From: Peptacetobacter hominis
Lineage (GTDB): Bacteria > Bacillota > Clostridia > Peptostreptococcales > Peptostreptococcaceae
DNA length: 64,000 nt
Assembly: GCF_006861675.1 (NCBI RefSeq)
Contig: NZ_SGJB01000013.1
Coordinates: forward strand, 1 to 64,000
Direction: 5' to 3'
A model generated the notes under the pieces. It saw nothing but the letters and a program-made list of their open reading frames with translations. It had not been told where the DNA came from and made no database searches. Of this stretch, positions 56,532 through 64,000 are shown in pieces (the first letter of the stretch is position 1; every line of letters begins with the position of its first letter). The translations under genes were made by a program, and so were the position numbers.

Positions 56532-57086
56532 TTGAAAAAAGAAGGGAAAAAATCATGTGAAGACATTAAAGAGTTTGATGAGACAGAAAACATTGAAAAA
56601 AATCCATCAGCAATCAACGAGTACAAAGAACCAGAAAATGAAAAATATCGTTGTATAAATATGATAAGTAAACAGATAAGTGAACTGATAAATGGAATAT
56701 CAGACGACGAATTGAAAAAATCCATAAAAGAAGAGCTGGCTATAGGATTTACCACAGATGCGCTGAATCTTGAAAGAGATGATATCAATATGGATGCAAT
56801 AAAATATACGAAACTTGATTTCGGGGAAGAGGATGTCCCGGAAAGATATTATTTTATAGTGGAATCTATAGGAATAGATGCATTCAAAAAACTTGTAAAA
56901 ACTGTTGGGGGAGAAAGCATATATATACCATCAAGAAAAACAATGACAAAAAACGCGAGAATAAGATGTATAGCAGAAGCTTTGAAAAATAATAACTATG
57001 ATTATACAAAAGTTGGGATGATATTTGGAATATCGGAGTCTCAGGTAAGATACGCAGAATCTGAGTATAGAAAACTTGAAAAATAA
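56532..57086 (+). CDS. Mor-family transcription regulator-like protein
   Basis: A protein of about 184 residues. The C-terminal 75 residues read ESIGIDAFKKLVKTVGGESI, YIPSRKTMTKNARIRCIAEA and NNYDYTKVGMIFGISESQVR, the beta-strand plus HTH of Mor/C activators (phage Mu middle and late gene activators). The N-terminal 100 residues are acidic and not recognised. No phage genes lie nearby, so it may be a domesticated regulator, perhaps of the DUF1659/DUF2922 pair upstream. TTG 56532 is preferred, with GGGGTG about 6 bases ahead; GTG 56523 is the longer option. Confidence 0.72.
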   Translation: MKKEGKKSCEDIKEFDETENIEKNPSAINEYKEPENEKYRCINMISKQISELINGISDDELKKSIKEELAIGFTTDALNLERDDINMDAIKYTKLDFGEEDVPERYYFIVESIGIDAFKKLVKTVGGESIYIPSRKTMTKNARIRCIAEALKNNNYDYTKVGMIFGISESQVRYAESEYRKLEK

Positions 57087-57096
57087 TACAAATGAA

Positions 57097-57128
57097 AAAG
57101 GGGCACCGCATAGCGGAAGCCCCCTTTT
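57097..57128 (+). terminator. Terminator after the Mor-like gene
   Basis: GGGGC (57100-57104) with inner CCGC/GCGG (57106-57116) pairs to GCCCC (57119-57123), preceded by A and followed by TTTT. The 250 bases after it up to secA hold no gene but include AACGTATTCATA (57253-57264), shared with the V-ATPase upstream region, and TATAAT near 57341. Confidence 0.85.
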
Positions 57129-57381
57129 CTGTGTGAAAGATACTCGAATGCAACTTATTCAAGTAATTTTAATTATACAATATGTATGTTAAATACACAA
57201 CACAAAAAAACAAAAAAATAAGTGTCAAAATATATAAATATATAAAATAATAAACGTATTCATATAACAAAAAGCGATAAAAACAGTGCCCAAAGAACTT
57301 TTTTCACAAAAAATCCAGTATACACGAAACAGAGTTTAATATATAATGTAAATAGTACGCAAAAAAGAAAGGAGAGAAAAA

Positions 57382-59949
57382 ATGTCGATACTAGATAGAA
57401 TACTTAGCAAATCAGATGAAGCTGAAATAAAGAGAATAAACTCAATAGTAGATAAAATAGATGCATTAGAAGAGAAATTCAAAGCTATGAGCGATGAAGA
57501 ACTTCAGAATATGACAAACATATTCAAAGAAAGACTTTCAAAGGGTGAAACACTTGATGATATACTTGTAGAAGCATTTGCAACTGCAAGAGAAGCATCA
57601 TGGAGAATCCTTGGAATGAGACAGTACAGAGTGCAGCTTATAGGTGGTATAGTACTTCACCAGGGAAAAATAGCAGAAATGAAAACAGGAGAAGGTAAAA
57701 CACTTGTCGCTGTTGCACCGGTGTATCTGAATGGACTAACAGGAGAAGGGGTTCACGTCGTAACAGTAAACGACTACCTTGCACAGCGTGACCTTGAGGA
57801 AATGGGACAGGTATACAACTTCCTTGGACTTACAACAGGGGTAATAATAGCCGATCAGACTCATGAAGAAAGAAAGAAACAGTACGAAGCTGACATAATA
57901 TACGGAACAAACAATGAATTCGGATTTGACTATCTGAGAGATAACATGGCGAAATCAAATGAGGAAAAAGTTCAGAGAAAACTTAAATTCGCCATAGTCG
58001 ATGAGGTAGACTCAATACTTATAGACGAAGCAAGAACTCCTCTTATAATAGCAGGACAGGGTGCAGAGGGAACTGAAATATACAAAGTTGCCAACACATT
58101 CCTTAAAACTGTAACAGAAGAAGACTACGATAAAGACGAAAAAGAACATACTATATCATTTACAGAAAAAGGTATAAAAAAAGCTGAGAAATTCTACGGA
58201 ATGGAAAACATAACAGATGTAAAACACCTTGAAACATTCCATGCAATAAACCAGGCTCTAAGAGCTCATAAAATGATGGATCTTGACGTTGAATACGTTG
58301 TAAGAGATGGAGAAATACTTATAGTAGACGAATTTACTGGAAGGGTAATGCAGGGAAGAAGATTCACAGACGGACTTCACGAAGCTGTAGAGGCAAAAGA
58401 AGGTGTTGAGATAAAAGGTGAATCAAGAACAATGGCTACTGTAACATTCCAGAACTTCTTCAGATTATATGAAAAACTATCAGGAATGACAGGTACTGCC
58501 AAGACAGAAGAACAGGAATTTGAATCAATATATCATATGAACGTTGTTCAGATACCTACAAACAAACCAGTACTTAGAGCAGACCTTCACGACAAGATAT
58601 ACAAAACAGAAAAACAGAAATATGAAGCAGTAGTTGCTGAAATAAAAGAAGCTCATCAGACAGGACAGCCTATACTTGTTGGTACTGTATCTGTTGAAAA
58701 ATCTGAAGAACTTTCAGAAATGCTTAAAAAAGAAGGAATAAAACACAAGGTCCTAAATGCAAAACAGGATAAAGAAGAGGCTGACATAGTAGCTCAGGCA
58801 GGTAAACTTGGAGCTATAACAATAGCTACAAATATGGCAGGTAGAGGTACAGACATCAAACTTGGAGCAGGAGACAAGGAAGAAGCTGAAAAGGTAAGAG
58901 AAGTCGGCGGACTTTATGTAATAGGTACAGAAAGACACGAATCAAGACGTATAGACAACCAGCTTAGAGGACGTTCTGGACGTCAGGGAGATCCTGGTAA
59001 ATCAAGATTCTTTGTCAGCGTAGAGGACGAAATAATAAAACTTTACGGTGGTAAGACAATAGAAAAACTTTCCAAGAAAATAACTCCTGACGAATACGGC
59101 GGAATGGAAAGTAAAGCACTTACTAAGACAGTAGAAAAAGCACAGAAAACAATAGAAGGTAAAAACTTCCAGACAAGAAAACAGGTACTTGAATACGACG
59201 ACGTAATCAACCAGCAGAGATTAGTTGTATATAAAGAAAGAGACAAGGTACTTGATCATGGAGATATATCAGAAGAAATACAGGAAATGATAAAAGAAAG
59301 AATCAGATTTGCTACTGATAAGTATCTGAGAAAGAAAAACAGAGATTTCCTTGGATATATAGTTCATTTATATAATGAGTTTGTACCTTATAATACACTT
59401 GTTATACCAGGATGGGGAGAGCTTAGTCCAGAAGCTATAGCAAACCAGACTTACGGTATAATAACAAATATCTACAACCTTAAAAAGATGATGCTTGGAG
59501 AAGAAGCAGTAAAAGAGGAAGAAAGAAAAACACTTCTTGCAGTTGTAGATAACTACTGGACATATCATATAGACCTGATGGATCAGATGAGACAGGGAAT
59601 AGGACTTCAGGCTTCTGCACAGAAAGATCCTGTAAAGGAATATACTATAGAAGCAGGAATAATGTATGATGATATGAACATGAACATAAGAAAAGATACT
59701 CTGAAATATCTGTTCGGATTTGCCAGAGAGGCACTTGGGCAGACAGAGATAGATATAGAAAATGTTCAGGTAGTAAAACAGGATGAAATGGAGCAGTACG
59801 AAAAAGCTGTTGAACCAGATCAGGAGCAGGTGGAAGCACTTGCTGAATATCTGAACTCACTAAGTGATGAAGAATATAAAGCTGTACTGGATCAGCTTGG
59901 AATAAAAGCACACCAGGATGAAGATGGTAACTGGGTTGTAGAAGAGTAA
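57382..59949 (+). CDS. secA: Preprotein translocase ATPase SecA
   Basis: An 855-residue protein. Landmarks are GMRQYRVQLIGGIVLHQGKI, Walker A MKTGEGKTLVA, YGTNNEFGFDYLRDNM, Walker B VDEVDSILIDEARTPLI, NMAGRGTDIKLG, LRGRSGRQGDPG and the scaffold helix region QMRQGIGLQASAQKDPVKEY. It drives secretion of pre-proteins through SecYEG. The C-terminus ends GIKAHQDEDGNWVVEE and lacks the cysteine zinc-binding tail of many SecA proteins. Whether a second SecA exists in the genome cannot be seen here. It has GGAGAG ahead of ATG 57382. Confidence 0.97.
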   Translation: MSILDRILSKSDEAEIKRINSIVDKIDALEEKFKAMSDEELQNMTNIFKERLSKGETLDDILVEAFATAREASWRILGMRQYRVQLIGGIVLHQGKIAEMKTGEGKTLVAVAPVYLNGLTGEGVHVVTVNDYLAQRDLEEMGQVYNFLGLTTGVIIADQTHEERKKQYEADIIYGTNNEFGFDYLRDNMAKSNEEKVQRKLKFAIVDEVDSILIDEARTPLIIAGQGAEGTEIYKVANTFLKTVTEEDYDKDEKEHTISFTEKGIKKAEKFYGMENITDVKHLETFHAINQALRAHKMMDLDVEYVVRDGEILIVDEFTGRVMQGRRFTDGLHEAVEAKEGVEIKGESRTMATVTFQNFFRLYEKLSGMTGTAKTEEQEFESIYHMNVVQIPTNKPVLRADLHDKIYKTEKQKYEAVVAEIKEAHQTGQPILVGTVSVEKSEELSEMLKKEGIKHKVLNAKQDKEEADIVAQAGKLGAITIATNMAGRGTDIKLGAGDKEEAEKVREVGGLYVIGTERHESRRIDNQLRGRSGRQGDPGKSRFFVSVEDEIIKLYGGKTIEKLSKKITPDEYGGMESKALTKTVEKAQKTIEGKNFQTRKQVLEYDDVINQQRLVVYKERDKVLDHGDISEEIQEMIKERIRFATDKYLRKKNRDFLGYIVHLYNEFVPYNTLVIPGWGELSPEAIANQTYGIITNIYNLKKMMLGEEAVKEEERKTLLAVVDNYWTYHIDLMDQMRQGIGLQASAQKDPVKEYTIEAGIMYDDMNMNIRKDTLKYLFGFAREALGQTEIDIENVQVVKQDEMEQYEKAVEPDQEQVEALAEYLNSLSDEEYKAVLDQLGIKAHQDEDGNWVVEE

Positions 59950-59953
59950 TTAT

Positions 59954-60025
59954 AGAGTGTAGTTGTTATTTTTCTTGTCGCAAACGCAAGCGAGCGACCG
60001 AAAAATAACAAGCTACACTCTTTTT
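59954..60025 (+). terminator. Terminator of secA, member of a local hairpin family
   Basis: Arms of about 21 bases, 59954-59974 (AGAGTGTAGTTGTTATTTTTC) shortened here to its key part GTGTAGTTGTTATTTTTC, and 60000-60021, enclose 25 bases and are followed by TTTTT. The stem core GTRTAGTTGT recurs in hairpins at 60224-60270 and 61585-61646. Confidence 0.8.
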
Positions 60026-60171
60026 CTTTTGTAGTAGAGCAGAGGTAAGTATATCTAGCAAGCGAGCTACCGAAAAATTACAAATCACTCTCTCTTTTCT
60101 TTTTGAAAGGAGAAGATATAAGGATATCTAGAGAGCGACCAAAAAATAAAAAACTACACTCTTTTTCTTTT
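59989..60171 (+). repeat. Three degenerate ~42-bp direct repeats between secA and the toxin-like gene
   Basis: Copies at 59989-60030, 60061-60104 and 60130-60171 share the order AGCGAGCGACCGAAAAAT, a short variable part, then CACTC and TTTTTCTTTT. Copies 2 and 3 are preceded by ATATCTAG. Only the first makes a full terminator hairpin; the others seem to be partial duplicates of its 3' half. The 338-base gap 59950-60287 holds these repeats, the hairpin at 60224-60270 and no gene. Confidence 0.7.
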
Positions 60172-60223
60172 AACATATAATTTTAATGAAAAGGCGCTTG
60201 AAAAAAATAAAAAGCAGTACTAG

Positions 60224-60270
60224 AATATAGTTGTAATTTTTTTGTATTTTTAGAAAATTACAACTATATT
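60224..60270 (+). promoter_or_regulatory. Perfect 17-bp hairpin in the leader of the toxin-like gene
   Basis: AATATAGTTGTAATTTT (60224-60240) and AAAATTACAACTATATT (60254-60270) are perfectly complementary, with a 13-base T-rich loop. It ends six bases before the GGAGGTG ribosome site (60276-60282). It could be an attenuator or translational control element, or one half of the repeated hairpin family around this gene. Confidence 0.6.
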
Positions 60271-60287
60271 TCTTTGGAGGTGTTCTT

Positions 60288-61562
60288 ATGTCAAAGATAA
60301 GACCTGTATATGCTGAGTTTAAATTAGATGAAAACAAAGTAATTGATTTTCGTATGCTAAAATCAATCAAAGAAAGAGTTTTGAAGGACACAGTAGAACC
60401 AGTATATGGTTATGCCGAGGATATCTTGTATATGGATGTATATTCTGCAAGTGTTGATAACATGATAAAAATGCCGGTGCTTATCACACCAGATATTATG
60501 ACTGAATCAGATAGAATAAAAATGGGACAGATAATTTCTGATATAAGAGGGTTATGCATTAACTGGACAAATACCATCAAACCAGAAATAAAGGCTATAC
60601 CTGAAACAGTTTTATCAAAATCAAAAGATATTGAAGATACTATAGATGATATAAACGGATATATTGATGAGATAATAGATGGAATAGTAGACAAAGATAA
60701 GGCTCATATCAAAAAATATGTAGACAGATTCAACAATAAGATATTGGATGTAAAATTTAAATCTTCAGATATAGTAAAAGTTTTTGATGATTTCTTTGAA
60801 AATATAGAAGAATATGGACAGGATCTATCTGAAGATGAAAATAAACTTGGAGATTTAAAGAAAATAATAAGCGATTCAAGTGAAAATGTAAAAAAAATAA
60901 TCGAAAAGAATAAGAAATATATAGAAGAACTTGAAGGAATAAGAGAAAAACAGGTAGGAATAGCAATAGGATTGGGAGTAACAAGTGGAGTTGTAATTAT
61001 ACGGAGTGTAGCTATTGGAGCTGTAACTGGATTTTTACCTTTTGGAATAGTTGTAGCAGTATTTGCTGGAGGAGCACTTGCAGCAGGGTGTGCAGCATTA
61101 GCTATTGAAGCAAGCAAGACACTTGAGAAAATAAATGCAGAAAAAGAAAATCTAAATGACAAAGAAAAAGATCAGACAACACTAGGATTATTTATCAATA
61201 ATATAGAAACATCTATAAAACAGTACCAGAACATGAATATATGTATAGAAGATATCAAAAAATACTGGAAAAATGTGGATAGTGTAATAGATAATATTTC
61301 AGATAAGGCGAAAGAACTGGATAAAAATGAGGAAGAAATAGATGTTGATAGTGAAGAGTATCTAAATGAGTGGAAAAATATAAAAAATGATCTATCAACT
61401 ATAAAAGAAATAGCGGAATCATTAGATGAGGCTGTATCAAGTCTTGGAAATGAGTATAAGGTTGTAGAGGGATTTGATATACCAAAAGATGCTACAGCAG
61501 ATGAAATTATAAAAAAATTTGAAGAGTATTATAAGTCATTAGATAATAAAAATATAGGCTAA
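60288..61562 (+). CDS. Alpha-helical pore-forming toxin-like protein (HBL/NHE/ClyA superfamily)
   Basis: A 424-residue, almost wholly helical protein. Long coiled helices (about 85-222 and 275-395) flank a central hydrophobic hairpin: QVGIAIGLGVTSGVVIIRSV (222-241) and GFLPFGIVVAVFAGGALAAG (248-267). This plan, with WTNTIKPEIKAIPETV in the first helix, is that of HBL-B/NHE-A, Cry6Aa and ClyA-type toxins, where the hairpin inserts into the target membrane. There is no N-terminal signal peptide. No second toxin subunit gene is adjacent. Its codon use (CAG, ATA) is like the resident genes. A phage or immunity role cannot be excluded. Confidence 0.65.
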   Translation: MSKIRPVYAEFKLDENKVIDFRMLKSIKERVLKDTVEPVYGYAEDILYMDVYSASVDNMIKMPVLITPDIMTESDRIKMGQIISDIRGLCINWTNTIKPEIKAIPETVLSKSKDIEDTIDDINGYIDEIIDGIVDKDKAHIKKYVDRFNNKILDVKFKSSDIVKVFDDFFENIEEYGQDLSEDENKLGDLKKIISDSSENVKKIIEKNKKYIEELEGIREKQVGIAIGLGVTSGVVIIRSVAIGAVTGFLPFGIVVAVFAGGALAAGCAALAIEASKTLEKINAEKENLNDKEKDQTTLGLFINNIETSIKQYQNMNICIEDIKKYWKNVDSVIDNISDKAKELDKNEEEIDVDSEEYLNEWKNIKNDLSTIKEIAESLDEAVSSLGNEYKVVEGFDIPKDATADEIIKKFEEYYKSLDNKNIG

Positions 61563-61584
61563 AAGATTATTAAATACATATTAT

Positions 61585-61646
61585 AAGAGTATAGTTGATG
61601 CTTTATAGAGTATATTCAAATAAATATAACAACTATACTCTTTTTA
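61585..61646 (+). terminator. Terminator of the toxin-like gene, hairpin family member
   Basis: AAGAGTATAGTTG (61585-61597) pairs with CAACTATACTCTT (61630-61642), followed by T. The stem core matches those at 59954-60025 and 60224-60270. Confidence 0.85.
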
Positions 61647-61673
61647 AATTCTTTTGCATAAAGATATAATTAT

Positions 61674-62393
61674 TTATAGAGTGTTACAAAACTTCAATGA
61701 TTTTATATAACCATCTAACCAAATATACTTTTGTTTTACCTCAAGAGGAGATTTTACATTGTGTAAATAATTATGAATAATATTTTTCAGTTTATTTATC
61801 AATATAAATATATTTTCAGGCTTATCAAGTTCTGTATACTGATTTAGGAAATCTGTAAAATAAAAACCATCAAAATCCTGTTTTAATAAACTTAGAATGT
61901 ATTCCAACTCTTCTGCTGGGGTATAATGAAGTGAAGGATTATAACTTACGAAATTAAATATTTCTGAATCAAGTATTATTCTAGGATAGATAGCATTTTT
62001 AGATTCAAGGTTATATGCATTTATCATAGCAGGACCAAAAACAATTTCTTTATTATGATATAAAGATCCAATAGAAACACCACCTCGTAAAAGAATTCCC
62101 ATATTTGCGATATCTAGTTGAAAATGAATTATATCTAATAGGATATAAAAAATTTGTCCCTTAAAACTCAAGTCATATGAAATAACAATAGAATCAGAAA
62201 ATATGGTTATTTCTCTTCCTAAATCAGATAAACTATATTCGGTTTTGTAATTACGATTTTTTTCACTTTTTAGGTACTGCATTAAACTAAAAATTTTATT
62301 TTGGTTTGTAGGGTTTGAAACTAAGTTTTTAAAGCCTAAGATATCAATAAAAGCAACTACTCTATTAGAGTATACTACAGTATTATTATTCAT
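61674..62393 (-). CDS. Nucleotidyl-cyclase-like protein (class III cyclase fold), possible defence signalling enzyme
   Basis: A 239-residue cytoplasmic protein. It reads NRVVAFIDILGFKNLV with D17 at the end of the first strand, then REITIFSDSIVISYD with D67 in the hairpin, followed by GILLRGGVSIGSLYHNKEIV, FGPAMINAYNLES and YPRIILD. Two acidic residues in an FxDILGF...FSDSI frame, then RGGVSIG, are what class III adenylate/guanylate cyclase folds and Pycsar cyclases show. I infer a cyclase-like fold from this pattern, not from an alignment. It is divergent from the KAP ATPase gene with a 93-bp shared upstream region. Gln codons are mostly CAA and Leu mostly TTA, unlike the resident genes. The start follows AAGGAG. 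Confidence 0.6.
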   Translation of the reverse strand: MNNNTVVYSNRVVAFIDILGFKNLVSNPTNQNKIFSLMQYLKSEKNRNYKTEYSLSDLGREITIFSDSIVISYDLSFKGQIFYILLDIIHFQLDIANMGILLRGGVSIGSLYHNKEIVFGPAMINAYNLESKNAIYPRIILDSEIFNFVSYNPSLHYTPAEELEYILSLLKQDFDGFYFTDFLNQYTELDKPENIFILINKLKNIIHNYLHNVKSPLEVKQKYIWLDGYIKSLKFCNTL

Positions 62394-62486
62394 AAAATAA
62401 ACTCCTTTACTTTCAATGTATTGTACTATATTATATTATAAAAATATAAAAAATTACAATAAATGTATTTTAGAAAGGAGAATTTT

Positions 62487-64000
62487 ATGTATACTGATGA
62501 GAATAGTACTAAAGAAATAATAATTAATTATTTTAAGGATGATAGGAATAGACAAGCTATAATGCTTAATGGAGAATGGGGATCTGGAAAAACTTTTTTT
62601 GTAAAAAAAATTCTGATAGATAAATTGAAAAAAGAGTTTAAAGATACTAATATAATCTATTTATCTTTATATGGAATGGATAGTATTGAATCGCTAAAGA
62701 AAGAATTAAATAATGAGTATATTGCTAAAATGGTAGAAAGTAAAACAAATGGCAAAATATCCAATGAAAAAATTTCAGGTGGGATAAGTGTTTTAGTTGA
62801 ATTAGGAAGGCAAGGAGTAGGAAAGATATTTAATATAGATTCAGAAAAAATTATTGAAAAAATAGAGTTAGAGGATTTCTTTAAAATAGGAAATTCTATA
62901 ATTATATTTGATGATTTAGAAAGGTGCAGTATAAAAGTAAATGATTTATTAGGATTTATAAACAATATGGTAGAACATAAAGGAACAAAGGTACTTATAG
63001 TTGCTAATGAAAAAGAGATTGGAAAAGAGGAGTTATATTCAAATTTAGAGTTAAAATATATGATAGCTTCAAATAGAGATATTCTGCTTGAAAGTAGAGA
63101 TAGAAAATATGAAGATAAAATAAGAAAAAGTGAACTTATAGAAAGAACAGAAGATATATTTTCATCAAACATATTTTATAGCAGGGTAAAAGAAAAGCTT
63201 ATAGGTATTACAATAAACTACAAGCCAAATATTAATAACTTATACGATGCCATACTGAAGGATTGCATTATCGATAATGATGCTGCAAAAGAGTATGTGA
63301 AATCCCAAAAAGAAATTGTATGTGGAACACTCAGAAAAGAAAAACATTTCAATATAAGAACGATGATATCTATAGTATTAGCTTATGAAAAATTTTTTGG
63401 AATAATAGATGAAATAGAATTAGATAAAGAGCTGGAAAAATACAAAGAACTTGAAAAAAAAGAAATTTTAAGAAGAACCGTAGAGTTGCTTATAAAAATT
63501 AAAAATGGAAATATGTTAAAAGTAGAAGAAGAGTATAAATATTTTAATGACTCACCCTATGTGTTTATATATGATTATTTACTCTATTCATATATAAATG
63601 AAAGTTCAATAAAAGAAAATATAGAAAAAAGAGTAGTACTAAGTAAAAAGTTAGCTGATGAAAGAGAAAATGACGAGAAAGAGTCTGAATTATTTAATAA
63701 ATTAATTTATTGGTGGAAGCTAGATGAAGAAGAATTACCAAGTTTAATTTCAGACGCTAAAAATAGGATGAAGGAATGCCAAGTAATCAATATAAAAAGT
63801 ATTTTAGTAAGTATAATACATATGAGGAAAAATGGAGTAAAATATATAAATTATGAAGATTATAAAGATATTCTAAAAGAAAGATTTGAAAAAAAGCCAC
63901 AAGATTTCAAAACAGAATATTTTAGATATTATTATGATGATATAGAGATAAAAGATGACTATAATTATATAATAAAAGATTTAATACAAGAAATAAACTT
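62487..64000 (+). CDS. KAP-family P-loop NTPase (partial, runs off the window)
   Basis: The first 504 residues are visible and open to the window edge. ATG 62487 is preceded by AAAGGAG. Walker A is GEWGSGKT at residues 29-36, very close to the N-terminus. Walker B is SIIIFDDLERC at 137-147, with the acidic pair and the following E typical of KAP/STAND-like NTPases, and KGTKVLIVANEKEIG gives a sensor-like strand. The rest is long, helical, charged and rich in Lys, Glu and Tyr. KAP ATPases often occur in anti-phage loci. All six Gln codons I read are CAA and Leu is mostly TTA, whereas resident genes use CAG and CTT, which suggests transfer. It is head-to-head with the cyclase-like gene. Confidence 0.8.
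   Translation, partial: MYTDENSTKEIIINYFKDDRNRQAIMLNGEWGSGKTFFVKKILIDKLKKEFKDTNIIYLSLYGMDSIESLKKELNNEYIAKMVESKTNGKISNEKISGGISVLVELGRQGVGKIFNIDSEKIIEKIELEDFFKIGNSIIIFDDLERCSIKVNDLLGFINNMVEHKGTKVLIVANEKEIGKEELYSNLELKYMIASNRDILLESRDRKYEDKIRKSELIERTEDIFSSNIFYSRVKEKLIGITINYKPNINNLYDAILKDCIIDNDAAKEYVKSQKEIVCGTLRKEKHFNIRTMISIVLAYEKFFGIIDEIELDKELEKYKELEKKEILRRTVELLIKIKNGNMLKVEEEYKYFNDSPYVFIYDYLLYSYINESSIKENIEKRVVLSKKLADERENDEKESELFNKLIYWWKLDEEELPSLISDAKNRMKECQVINIKSILVSIIHMRKNGVKYINYEDYKDILKERFEKKPQDFKTEYFRYYYDDIEIKDDYNYIIKDLIQEIN

Noticed and set aside
59989..60171. CRISPR array suggested by three repeats at about 70-base spacing
   Set aside because: The repeats are degenerate, contain T tracts and a terminator, spacers are not unique, and no cas gene is visible.
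62657..63172. 171-codon minus-strand open frame inside the KAP ATPase region
   Set aside because: The plus strand carries intact Walker motifs over the same bases; the minus frame gives a Ser/Ile/Phe-rich translation typical of an antisense shadow.

Overview
The window is AT-rich DNA from a low-GC Gram-positive anaerobe, most likely class Clostridia and close to Peptostreptococcaceae. The signs are several cell-wall-binding-repeat-2 (CWB2) surface proteins, a V-type ATPase operon, a desulfoferrodoxin, a SCIFF peptide behind yajC, strong AGGAGG-type ribosome sites and heavy use of ATA, AGA and CAG codons. This placement is inferred from gene content; no rRNA gene is present to confirm it.

Layout. 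1-2.7 kb: the right end of an IS200/IS605 element abuts an iron-sulfur flavoprotein gene whose start it has replaced, followed by a VOC enzyme and a CWB2 protein. 2.8-4.0 kb: an ADP-ribosylglycohydrolase. 4.0-16.6 kb: an amino-sugar and glycopeptide catabolic region. It holds a RAT antiterminator, a LicT-like regulator, EIIA-Glc and a GlcNAc-type EIICB. Convergent to these is a MupG-type 6-phospho-muramidase. Then come a LicR-like activator, a three-gene lactose/cellobiose-type PTS, a GrdB-like protein, a glycosylasparaginase, a PepV-like dipeptidase and CutC. 17.3-26.1 kb: a complete V-ATPase operon (H-I-K-E-C-F-A-B-D) behind a perfect consensus promoter, with rotor residues that predict Na+ coupling. 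26.3-32.3 kb: two BioY transporters, bioB and bioD, with a double BirA-type operator; a DUF389 protein, an HD protein and a methyltransferase lie between the BioY genes. 32.4-40.9 kb: an orphan Nif11-like peptide, YaaA, a racemase-family protein, a HAD phosphatase, a coiled-coil protein with a J-like segment, a MATE pump, a Mn-type CDF pump, two small envelope proteins and a 3D-domain wall protein. 41.0-50.7 kb: desulfoferrodoxin, MurJ, a serine hydrolase, ruvC-ruvA-ruvB-queA-psiE-like-tgt-yajC, SCIFF and a GNAT. 50.8-55.7 kb: a CWB2 protein, an LTA-synthase-type enzyme and a CWB2-GDPD fusion. 55.8-59.9 kb: DUF1659 and DUF2922 proteins, a Mor-like regulator and secA. 60-64 kb: a repeat-rich accessory stretch with a leaderless HBL/ClyA-like pore-forming toxin candidate, then a nucleotidyl-cyclase-like protein divergent from a KAP P-loop ATPase that runs off the window. 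The last two genes use CAA and TTA codons, unlike the rest.

How the parts work together. The 4-16.6 kb region can be read as one route for host-glycan or peptidoglycan fragments. PTS uptake would deliver phosphorylated sugar or glyco-asparagine, MupG and the glycosylasparaginase would cut it, and the peptidase would finish the peptide. A shared TTCCTA/TAGGAA motif in front of the activator, mupG and the PTS operon supports co-regulation. The LTA-synthase/CWB2-GDPD pair suggests coupled synthesis and trimming of a glycerol-phosphate polymer. The last 2.4 kb is the best candidate for an undescribed system: a cyclase-like signalling protein head-to-head with a KAP ATPase, a layout typical of defence islands.
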